Shown one piece after another: positions 1-6,125 of a stretch of DNA of 11,534 bases. The stretch is taken from contig JAKPRU010001110.1 in NCBI GenBank assembly GCA_029557025.1, positions 1 to 11,534 of the forward strand. Reading direction: 5' to 3'. This DNA is from Candidatus Omnitrophota bacterium (GTDB lineage: Bacteria > Hinthialibacterota > Hinthialibacteria > Hinthialibacterales > JAKPRU01). Under the pieces are notes generated by a model. That model had not been told where the DNA came from. It worked only from the letters and a program-made list of their open reading frames with translations, and searched no databases. Both the position numbers and the translations under genes were made by a program. Every line of letters begins with the position of its first letter. Position 1 is the stretch's first letter.

Positions 1-45
1 ACATGGCCCTCAACCATGCGTGTCTACCATTTCCACCACCTGGGC
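1..45 (-). tRNA. tRNA-Leu (anticodon GAG), 5' part only, cut by window edge
   Basis: On the minus strand the sequence beginning at 45 reads as the 5' half of a leucine tRNA. It shows a seven-base acceptor strand GCCCAGG (45-39), then U-G, a D arm with GUG/CAC stem and the AAUGGUAGAC-type loop typical of bacterial tRNA-Leu. The anticodon arm has a perfect five-pair stem CAUGG/CCAUG around the seven-base loop UUGAGGG. The anticodon GAG falls at 11-9 and would read CUC and CUU codons. The variable arm, T arm and 3' acceptor strand lie outside the window, so acceptor pairing cannot be tested. A strong promoter lies just upstream. Confidence 0.9.
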
Positions 46-50
46 TTGCC

Positions 51-78
51 GAGAGACCGGAAGTCCTTCCAGCCTCTC
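51..78 (-). other. Leader hairpin between tRNA-Leu promoter and mature tRNA
   Basis: On the minus strand the two halves 78-67 and 62-51 can form a 12-pair stem closed by a four-base loop GGAC. Ten pairs are Watson-Crick and two are G-U wobbles. In the plus-strand RNA those two positions would be A-C mismatches, so the full stem exists only on the strand that carries the tRNA. It ends five bases before the mature tRNA 5' end. There is no following U-run, so it does not look like a terminator. A role in precursor folding or processing is inference. Confidence 0.6.
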
Positions 79-90
79 CATCACAAACTC

Positions 91-119
91 ATCTTATCGA
101 CCTATCGAAATCCTGTCAA
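91..119 (-). promoter_or_regulatory. Sigma70-type promoter of tRNA-Leu
   Basis: On the minus strand TTGACA (119-114) is a perfect -35 box. It is followed by a 17-bp spacer and TAAGAT (96-91) as the -10 box, one mismatch from consensus. The predicted start near 84 gives a leader of about 39 nt before the tRNA. The near-consensus boxes and ideal spacing fit a stable-RNA promoter. Confidence 0.75.
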
Positions 120-196
120 TCTTGAAGCCCCTTGTGTGTCCCCGCATAGGCTCTTCAATCGGCCCAACCGCCGGGAATGCGTGCGCGATGTTGCGG

Positions 197-769
197 TCAT
201 ATTCGCCCACATTGACGAAGATGGCGGATGGTACTCGCCAACTTGCGGGCATCCGCAAGCCCGTCGTGCGCGGGAAGGTCCGACGGGATGCCGAACACCG
301 CATCGAGTTGGCCGGTCTCTACATGGTCGGTCGTGCAGGCTTCCCTGCTCAAGAAGGCGCTGAGATTCCGAAAGCGGTCGATCCCCAGAGGACAGATCAC
401 TCCGTAATACCCGCAATTTTCGTAAAGGTACTTTTCATCACCGCCGTTGCTGTAAAGGATCGTCCCCGGTCCGGCAAACTCCACAAAGTCACGCAAGGCC
501 TCGGTAAAATCCGTTCCCTCACGATCCACGCGTTCCTGGGTGATCCCGGTCAACTTGATGAAATACTCGCTCAGCGCCGGATTGAATCTCGGACGGGCAA
601 TCCGCTCGAATGAGTCGATCTCCTCCAGTCCCCGGCGGACATCCAGTTTCACCGCGCCGATCTGCACGATCTCCCGATATTGCCCCGGATAGGACCAGTT
701 TCTCTCACGGGACCCTTTCCAGGCAGTGTATTCCGTATCGAAAACCACAATGATATCGCCCTCGATCAT
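197..769 (-). CDS. DEDDh 3'-5' exonuclease domain protein (DnaQ/ERI-1-like)
   Basis: This 190-residue protein is essentially a single RNase T/DnaQ-fold exonuclease domain. It would remove nucleotides from the 3' end of DNA or RNA in a two-metal reaction. The Exo I motif is FDTE (D11, E13), Exo II is around D111 in SNGGDEKYL, and Exo III is HDGLADA with H168 and D173, so all five DEDDh residues are present. The YFIKLTGITQE segment (69-79) matches the usual region before Exo II. The opening and KLTGIT segments recall ERI-1/KapD-type enzymes, but substrate preference cannot be read from sequence. The ATG start is supported by AGGAG six bases upstream. It is divergent from the Smr gene, with 126 bp between the starts, and lies upstream of the tRNA on the same strand. 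Confidence 0.88.
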   Translation of the reverse strand: MIEGDIIVVFDTEYTAWKGSRERNWSYPGQYREIVQIGAVKLDVRRGLEEIDSFERIARPRFNPALSEYFIKLTGITQERVDREGTDFTEALRDFVEFAGPGTILYSNGGDEKYLYENCGYYGVICPLGIDRFRNLSAFLSREACTTDHVETGQLDAVFGIPSDLPAHDGLADARKLASTIRHLRQCGRI

Positions 770-807
770 GGAGCGCTCCTTTTCTGTAAAAGGATTGAAT
801 CTTTCCC

Positions 808-813
808 ATCATA
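808..813 (-). promoter_or_regulatory. Possible -10 box of the exonuclease gene
   Basis: TATGAT on the minus strand lies about 40 bp upstream of the exonuclease start in the divergent 126-bp gap. The sequence 17 bp further upstream (CTGGTC) is a poor -35 box, so this is a weak candidate. On the plus strand the same gap has TATATAAC at 861-868 ahead of the Smr gene, also without a good -35 box. Confidence 0.3.
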
Positions 814-895
814 GCCGGTTCCGTCGGTGCGACCAGCCCTCTTCCTGACCAATGGTTCGATATATAACACACCGAATCGCGCCGGAGACCGAACC

Positions 896-1162
896 ATGGC
901 AAAACTAAAACTGGATTTACACGACATCTACAACCGGGGCAAGGATATCGACAGGGAGTTGAACCGGGTTATCGAGGAAGCGGTCGAGAAACGCATTGGC
1001 GAGGTGGAGATCATTCCCGGCAAAGGCAGCGGGCAGCTCAAGAAACATGTCCTGCGTTTTCTGGCCCAGCCGCACATCAAGAAACTGTACCACCGGATCG
1101 ACAAGGATCGGGACAATTTCGGACGCCTGTTTGTCTATTTCAGGCATCCCAGAAAGATGTAA
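896..1162 (+). CDS. Stand-alone Smr-domain protein (small MutS-related)
   Basis: The 88-residue protein is almost wholly an Smr domain, the fold found at the C terminus of MutS2 and in free-standing nucleases or RNA-binding proteins. The N-terminal signature is LDLHD (residues 6-10), where LDLHG is usual. The second signature is PGKGSGQLK (41-49), matching the family's GKGxG loop. Histidine 9 is retained. A longer reading frame opens at 827, but ATG 896 is preferred because GGAG lies eight bases before it and the domain begins directly after it. The gene is divergent from the exonuclease and converges on the pilin gene, with 48 bp between stop codons. Both neighbours to its left act on nucleic acids, but a shared role is not shown. 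Whether this copy cuts DNA, RNA or neither cannot be told. Confidence 0.88.
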   Translation: MAKLKLDLHDIYNRGKDIDRELNRVIEEAVEKRIGEVEIIPGKGSGQLKKHVLRFLAQPHIKKLYHRIDKDRDNFGRLFVYFRHPRKM

Positions 1163-1202
1163 CAAGCCTTTTTGCACACTTGCTACCGACTGTGACCGTC
1201 CG

Positions 1203-1218
1203 CACCGTTGTCACGGTG
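1203..1218. other. Small perfect hairpin at the Smr/pilin convergent junction
   Basis: CACCGT (1203-1208) and ACGGTG (1213-1218) form a six-pair stem with a four-base loop TGTC. The pilin stop codon starts inside the loop. Neither strand has a U-run after it, so a classical terminator is not supported. It may still slow or protect the converging transcripts. Confidence 0.3.
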
Positions 1219-1771
1219 TTGCAAAATCCTTCTGGTGGAATCGGGGCACCCAGTTGTAAATCGCACCCCGGCTTCGTATCCCGTTACTGGAATCGTACTC
1301 GATATAGTCATATTCCTGCGACGGTCCGTACCCCAACACAACTCCCGAATGACCGGCCTTGAATCCTTCATAGAGATTCGGAAACGAGGTTTTCATGTTT
1401 TCCAGGGGCATGATCTCGGTATATGGCTCGGCATGGTACAAGCCTGCATGAGGAGCTTTCAGCCCGCGTTCCTCGAGTCCTTCTTTAAACACATCCGGTA
1501 TCCGGGAGTTGATATAGGCCATGGGGGTGGTCAGGCGGTCCTGTGCGGTGATTACATCCGAATGTTCCGGGGTGCGCCTGTTGTCCAGGCCATATTGAAT
1601 GTAGGCATCCCGCAGGATCTTGACATTGGAGATCGACTTTGCGACCTTGGCTCGAATCTGGGCATTGAGAAAATTCGGCACGGCGATAGCCGCCAGAATG
1701 CCGATAATCGCGACGACAATCAGCAACTCAATCAGGGTGAACGCTGAACGACTTTGCATTTCTTCGCCCAT
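1211..1771 (-). CDS. Type IV pilin-like / type II secretion pseudopilin (prepilin N-methylation domain)
   Basis: This protein of up to 186 residues is a class III-signal prepilin, made for assembly into a pilus or type II secretion pseudopilus after cleavage and N-methylation by a prepilin peptidase. The signal is a short leader, then FTLIELLIVVAIIGILAAIA (11-30), with the conserved Glu at +5 (E15). The residue before the cleavage point is Ala (A10) rather than the usual Gly. The C-terminal part has LTTPMAYINS and YDSSNG segments that I associate with large families of pseudopilins in uncultured PVC-like bacteria. Two in-frame ATGs (1771 and 1759) are possible; neither has a strong ribosome site, and both leave a short basic or mixed leader. 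No secretion or peptidase genes lie nearby, so it appears as a single orphan gene with its own promoter. Confidence 0.9.
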   Translation of the reverse strand: MGEEMQSRSAFTLIELLIVVAIIGILAAIAVPNFLNAQIRAKVAKSISNVKILRDAYIQYGLDNRRTPEHSDVITAQDRLTTPMAYINSRIPDVFKEGLEERGLKAPHAGLYHAEPYTEIMPLENMKTSFPNLYEGFKAGHSGVVLGYGPSQEYDYIEYDSSNGIRSRGAIYNWVPRFHQKDFATP

Positions 1772-1829
1772 GAATGATCTGTCTCTCTATAAACAAGGCT
1801 CAGTTGGGAATAGGCCATTCCTCTTATTT

Positions 1830-1858
1830 ATTATACTTGCCTAAGAGCGGCACGTAAA
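1830..1858 (-). promoter_or_regulatory. Sigma70-type promoter of the pilin-like gene
   Basis: On the minus strand TATAAT (1835-1830) is a perfect -10 box. With exactly 17 bp between them, TTTACG (1858-1853) gives a four-of-six -35 match. The predicted start near 1823 would give an untranslated leader of about 50 nt. Confidence 0.6.
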
Positions 1859-2043
1859 GCACAGACGAAATCAAGATATCGGCACGCTGCTTTCTTTCCC
1901 TCGGTGTTTCCGATGTCCAAAGAACCACTCTACGCCGCATACCGGCTTCTGTTGGGAGATTCATAGGAACCCTTGACATAGCGACACAATATAAAGGTTT
2001 TCCCAACGACTTAACACGACACTGCAAATAGGGAGTTGTATTG

Positions 2044-2751
2044 ATGGATCAAGAGATTCAAAGACAACAGGTATTCCAGCCTGACTTCATCTTGGCGGTG
2101 CAAGTTGGGCCTTTCAACCTTCCTGATGGTATGGTTCAAGATAAATGGGACATTTTTCGGCAAGTCTTGCCACGGAAAGTCAATTTTCATGACCATAGAA
2201 GTCTCACGGCTTGGGCCTACTGTAACAATAACGCAGCTGATTGGGTTCAGGCTTTTTGTAGGATGAGCGTGAGAGCAAACGGTGCCACTTATCTGTTCAT
2301 CTGCACCGACGGGAATCCTAGGGAACCGAATCAGCCAGCGACTCCTTTTAGCAGCTGGTCTGAGACAAAAGAAGGCGAATACAAACCAATAGATGCGTCT
2401 GACTCACTGACCGGTGCGGCAAGGGGGGAAATCGGGTATGCCTTGGTGTTTGAAGAATTGCATGAGAATGACCCTATTGGGTGGCGGACACTCAATGAGG
2501 ATAATCGTTGTACGATCTCGCGAAATCGAGATGGCGATATCGGTGAACTGCAATATATTGAATTCTCTTTCAATAATTATATTGACTACCGTGATCCTCC
2601 CAAGAATCTAGCCACATTCGGACGCAGCTGCCATGTGCCTCTACTTCGTCGTGTTCAAAACATACCGAATGGTTATCAGACAATGAATACGCGTCGAGTC
2701 AGTTTTGTCTTTCGTATGTCGAAACCATACGCCGTGTATCTCAAGCGATAA
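2044..2751 (+). CDS. Hypothetical protein, no recognised family
   Basis: I do not recognise this 235-residue protein. It has no signal peptide, no membrane segment and no obvious catalytic signature. It looks soluble, with many aromatic and Asn/Asp residues, including an FNNYIDYRDPP stretch near residue 180, and a basic C terminus. ATG 2044 is preferred over TTG 2041 because GGGAG lies eight bases before the ATG and only five before the TTG. Its DNA is visibly richer in A+T than the genes on either side, which suggests separate ancestry. It is divergent from the pilin gene (272 bp gap) and converges on the SNF2 helicase, with 88 bp between stops, so it is not in an operon with either. The long open frame, good ribosome site and protein-like composition support a real gene. 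Confidence 0.7.
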   Translation: MDQEIQRQQVFQPDFILAVQVGPFNLPDGMVQDKWDIFRQVLPRKVNFHDHRSLTAWAYCNNNAADWVQAFCRMSVRANGATYLFICTDGNPREPNQPATPFSSWSETKEGEYKPIDASDSLTGAARGEIGYALVFEELHENDPIGWRTLNEDNRCTISRNRDGDIGELQYIEFSFNNYIDYRDPPKNLATFGRSCHVPLLRRVQNIPNGYQTMNTRRVSFVFRMSKPYAVYLKR

Positions 2752-2839
2752 ATTAAATTCTTTCTCCCATTGTTGATGGAACACAGCATGGTTACTCATC
2801 CAACCGAGACCGATATCTGCAATTACTCGAGCAAGTCCC

Positions 2840-5722
2840 TCACTCCCACACCAACTCCCATGCCGCCAGGGCAATCCGGTCTGTCTGCGCAGTCGTTCGA
2901 GCGCGACGTTCCAGGTCGGCGCGGATGGTGCGGTTCTCGACAATTCGATTTTCAATCTCTTCGTTTGTCCGCCGGATTTCTTTCAACAGTCGTGTTTCCT
3001 GGGCCGTTACCTGAGACCGCAACCGTGCGCGTTCTTCAGGATCCGATGCCTCACGGCGACCGGCGCGCGATTCATTCAATCGCCCTTTAATCTTTTCAAT
3101 CCGCGCCTCCGCCTCCATGCACTCGGCATCGACAAACGAATCGAGGATCTGTAAACGTGATTCCATTTCCTGTTCACACCATAAACGCACTTCCGCTTCA
3201 AGGTTCTCCGCTTTTGCCTTTGCCGCATAATCCGCCAGCGCACAGATCGGTGCGGATGGAGGGGGAATCGCTTTTCCGGCCGGTGTGGAGGTCTCCGCCA
3301 TCTGTCGGAACAATCGGCATTCCTCCTCGCCGAGGATCCGCGGGGAGCCGCCTTCCTCTACTATGATAATATCCGTTAAGTGATCTTCTTCCTCCAAAGA
3401 CCGAATTGACACCTTGTAGAGAAACCACCAGCCGCTTCGACCGAGGAGAGAGGAAACAGATTTCATCGGGACTGTTACCTTTCCCAGGCAGAGATGTAGA
3501 AACACAGGCAAAACCGGTTGATACGCGCGGATTTCGCGAATAATTTCATCTACTAATGGGTGGCCGGGAGACAAAGCGACCACCCCTTCGTTTTCAGAAG
3601 GACACGGCCCAAAACAGACCCGCATTTCGGATGCAATGCCCGGCACATTCAACAGATACTGTTCGGGAATTCGCAGAATCCAATCGCCCTGGCGGGAACC
3701 GGGGAAATGGGCAAACAGGGTGAACACAAGTTGTTTCACTATTTCCGCATCCCGATCCAAAGCGGACCGAACCTGCTTCCCCACCAACCGGAATCGTTTT
3801 TGTACCTCATCGTCAAATCGATCCAGCAGGAGCGATCGAGCGTCCATGAGCCGGTTGCGCGAGGCACTGCTGAGTTCGTTCTGCAGTCGGTCAAACGCCT
3901 CCCGAATCTCTGCCGGTGTTCGACACGTCTGGTAGATTTCCAGGACACGGCGCTCGAACGCCAGGGTGTTCTCTAAATCCCCGAGCGGTTCGTCAGATGC
4001 GCCGAATACCCCATCAAACAGACGGAACTTTGTTGCCAGTACATCATACACCCGTTTGTCCGCCTCGTTGTCCTCGGCAAGAAAATTCAGTACCAGTACA
4101 TCGTAACGCTGCCCGTACCGATGACATCGCCCGATCCGCTGCTCGATCCGCTGGGGATTCCAGGGAAGATCGTAATTCACAACGACGGAGCAGAAATGGA
4201 GGTTCAATCCTTCCGCACCGGCATCCGTGGCAATCAGTATTCGACACTCCTCCCGGAACTGTCGGATAATCTCATGCCGCGCGGCTGGATCGACAATATC
4301 TCCCGAAAGAAGAACGATATCTCCCTCACATCCTGCCTCGCAAAGCCGGTCATAGAGATATCGCTGTGTCCGCCGCGATTCGGTAAAGATCACTGCTTTT
4401 TCTGGAAACCCCTTCTTCCGGGCTTCCTCGAATAATAACGATAAGGCTTGTACCAGCGCTTCCCCTTTTGCATTTTTCGCAATCCCGGCCGCCAACTCAT
4501 AGCATTCGGTGAGTTCGGCTAATTCCTCCTCAATTTGTTCCCGCCGGAATTCGCCGGGGGATATGTCATCTACCTTGCTGTCCGATCGTTCGTCAATAGT
4601 CGGCCATTCTTCTTCCTCTGTTTCTGTTTCCAGATCTTCCGGCGCAGGAGGAATCTCCGGTACACCTTCCAGGCAGGCGCGAAGCCTCTTGATTACTTTG
4701 AGCAACGTCTGGGCGACGGCGAAGGAGCTGCTTGCCAGGATTTTTCGGTACATCAGGATCATCAGCGGCTGTTGTCCGGACCCGATGGAAACGCTGTCTT
4801 TTCGCGAAAGAAAGGCCGAAACCCGCCCGTACAGTTCCCGTTCCTCATCAAACGGTGTAAATTTGTGAAGGACGCTGCGACGCTGCGTATAGCGAATCGT
4901 GTCGGCTACCTGACGCCGGAGTGTTCGAATCATGATTCCCGACAATTTGCCCTGCAATTCATCCGTATTGACAGGTTCCCAGCCCCGGCTGTCGGCTATG
5001 TAGTGTTCGGCGAACGAATAGGCCGTCCCCAGCATCCGGTTGTCTACAAAGCTGACCAATCCAAACAGTTCCATAAGAGAGTTCTGCAGCGGCGTTGCGG
5101 TCAGCAGGAGTTTACTGCACTTGGCGAAAGCCTCCCGAAGGGAACGGGCCATTCGATTTTCAGGGCGATAGACATTGCGGAGACGGTGGGCCTCATCCAT
5201 TACTACAAGGTCCCATGGGACCGTCGATAGCGGATCCAGGCGGCGGTAGCCAAATGTGTAAGACACCACAATCGGTCCCTCTGTGCAACTGGAAACAAGC
5301 GTATCGGGTCCATCTTTGCGAAGGACATTCCACCGGGTACGGTCGATGATCCGGCCGATGAGGTGAAAATGGCTCCAGAGTTCCTCCACCCATTGTCGTC
5401 GCAATCCGGCGGGGACAATAATGAGAATCTTTCGGCGCCCTTCTGCCCACAGTTGGGAAATCACCAGTCCTGCCTCGATGGTTTTCCCCAAGCCGACTTC
5501 GTCCGCCAGGATTGCGCCGCCCGAGAACAGCCGATTGAGTGCGAATGCCGCCGCCTCCACCTGGTGAGGCAGCAAGTCGATGGTGGCATCCTCCAGGCTG
5601 CGAGTCAGACGATTGCCCATACGCGAGGAGCGCCGTAACAGGAGTTCCTCCACCCAGAGACGTCGAACAAACAATGGAATTGCAGCGGGTTGTATGACTT
5701 CCATATCGAACCGGACCGACAA
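2840..5722 (-). CDS. SNF2-family DNA-dependent ATPase/helicase, RapA/HepA-like
   Basis: This 960-residue SNF2-family protein would use ATP to move along double-stranded DNA and remodel bound proteins. The first RecA lobe has a Q-type LLPHQVEA segment (50-57), Walker A DEVGLGKT (74-81), motif Ia IIVPAGLRRQW, DEAH (176-179) and TATPLQN (208-214). An acidic linker (about 360-385) precedes the second lobe, which has VIFTESRRTQRYL (444-456), motif V ATDAGAEGLNL (498-508) and motif VI QRIEQRIGRCHRYGQ (524-538). The region after 600 is unassigned, and the end (865-940) is strongly charged and probably coiled coil. Motif I lies much closer to the N terminus than in E. coli RapA, so the RapA N-terminal domains are missing. 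The start is uncertain: TTG 5722 or ATG 5704, neither with a strong ribosome site, and an in-frame stop at 5741-5743 bars extension. It could serve transcription recycling, repair or phage defence; no neighbour decides. Confidence 0.9.
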   Translation of the reverse strand: MSVRFDMEVIQPAAIPLFVRRLWVEELLLRRSSRMGNRLTRSLEDATIDLLPHQVEAAAFALNRLFSGGAILADEVGLGKTIEAGLVISQLWAEGRRKILIIVPAGLRRQWVEELWSHFHLIGRIIDRTRWNVLRKDGPDTLVSSCTEGPIVVSYTFGYRRLDPLSTVPWDLVVMDEAHRLRNVYRPENRMARSLREAFAKCSKLLLTATPLQNSLMELFGLVSFVDNRMLGTAYSFAEHYIADSRGWEPVNTDELQGKLSGIMIRTLRRQVADTIRYTQRRSVLHKFTPFDEERELYGRVSAFLSRKDSVSIGSGQQPLMILMYRKILASSSFAVAQTLLKVIKRLRACLEGVPEIPPAPEDLETETEEEEWPTIDERSDSKVDDISPGEFRREQIEEELAELTECYELAAGIAKNAKGEALVQALSLLFEEARKKGFPEKAVIFTESRRTQRYLYDRLCEAGCEGDIVLLSGDIVDPAARHEIIRQFREECRILIATDAGAEGLNLHFCSVVVNYDLPWNPQRIEQRIGRCHRYGQRYDVLVLNFLAEDNEADKRVYDVLATKFRLFDGVFGASDEPLGDLENTLAFERRVLEIYQTCRTPAEIREAFDRLQNELSSASRNRLMDARSLLLDRFDDEVQKRFRLVGKQVRSALDRDAEIVKQLVFTLFAHFPGSRQGDWILRIPEQYLLNVPGIASEMRVCFGPCPSENEGVVALSPGHPLVDEIIREIRAYQPVLPVFLHLCLGKVTVPMKSVSSLLGRSGWWFLYKVSIRSLEEEDHLTDIIIVEEGGSPRILGEEECRLFRQMAETSTPAGKAIPPPSAPICALADYAAKAKAENLEAEVRLWCEQEMESRLQILDSFVDAECMEAEARIEKIKGRLNESRAGRREASDPEERARLRSQVTAQETRLLKEIRRTNEEIENRIVENRTIRADLERRARTTAQTDRIALAAWELVWE

Positions 5723-5786
5723 GAGGCTCTGATGAACGGCCTATACCGAAGAGTCTTCTCTGCGGGATATCGTTCTTCTTTCGTCC

Positions 5787-5815
5787 AATATATAACGAAG
5801 GTTACCGCAAATGAA
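5787..5815 (-). promoter_or_regulatory. Weak candidate promoter of the SNF2 helicase gene
   Basis: On the minus strand TATATT (5792-5787) is a reasonable -10 box with a 17-bp spacer to TTCATT (5815-5810), which matches the -35 consensus at only three positions. It would place transcription about 60 nt upstream of the TTG start. Confidence 0.3.
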
Positions 5816-6094
5816 CTATTCCTCGAGGACCGCCTCGCGGTAAAGGCGACGGCCTCTCCATTTCGCCGGATAGAGACGCTTCCTTTGTGGGATGGCTTTT
5901 GTTCCCAGGATATCGGCGAGTCTCCGTGTCCGCCCCGGGGTATCGGCCGATCGATATTCCTAATAGAGATTAATCCATTAGCAAATGTGTGCATGTAATC
6001 TTGTTGAAAGTCGCGGAAATCACCCTGGGACATTCCGATCGCCCTGGGTATCCGTTACATTCAACAATAGATGAATAGGCGTACACAGGATCGA

Positions 6095-6106
6095 CTCTCC
6101 GGAGAG
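6095..6106. repeat. 12-bp perfect palindrome downstream of the phosphate transporter
   Basis: CTCTCCGGAGAG reads the same on both strands, with GGAT and ATCC as a second outer pair three and two bases away. It lies about 20 bp past the stop of the transporter gene. There is no U-run on either side, so it is either a protein-binding site or a 3'-end structure rather than a standard terminator. Confidence 0.5.
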
Positions 6107-6125
6107 GAATCCGGCGGGACCGTTG

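Larger units (their letters stand above)
5723..6125. other. 403-bp gap without a convincing gene; palindromes and a direct repeat
   Basis: No frame here has good start signals or protein-like composition. Visible structure is as follows. CGAGG-ACCG-CCTCG forms a five-pair hairpin at 5824-5837. ATCGGCCGAT is a palindrome at 5942-5951. CCCTGGG occurs twice, at 6023-6029 and 6042-6048, 19 bp apart and each followed by a similar TCCG. A 12-bp perfect palindrome lies at 6095-6106. An A+T-rich patch sits at about 5955-6000. The helicase promoter should also lie here. Confidence 0.45.

Noticed and set aside
20..613. 197-residue open frame on the plus strand
   Set aside because: It lies antisense to the exonuclease gene, which has all five catalytic residues and a good ribosome site; it also runs across the tRNA promoter and leader.
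1163..1210. Rho-independent terminator after the Smr gene
   Set aside because: A short T-run (CTTTTTG) follows the stop, but no GC-rich stem precedes it; the only hairpin lies downstream of it.
1973..1995. TTGACA and TATAAA ahead of the unknown plus-strand gene
   Set aside because: The boxes are individually good, but the spacer is only 11 bp, too short for a sigma70 promoter. No alternative partner box at 16-18 bp fits either one.
1824..2027. 67-residue minus-strand frame upstream of the pilin gene
   Set aside because: It overlaps the pilin promoter, is very rich in Arg, has no ribosome site and resembles no family I know.
4535..5230. 231-residue plus-strand frame
   Set aside because: It is antisense to the helicase, whose motifs are intact throughout this region.
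2044..5722. DISARM or other known defence system
   Set aside because: Only an SNF2 helicase is present. No methyltransferase, DUF1998 or PLD-type partner is encoded, and the neighbouring unknown gene is on the opposite strand.
5605..6033. 142-residue minus-strand frame across the helicase start
   Set aside because: It overlaps the helicase N terminus in another frame, has no ribosome site and its composition is not protein-like, so the gap is left as noncoding.
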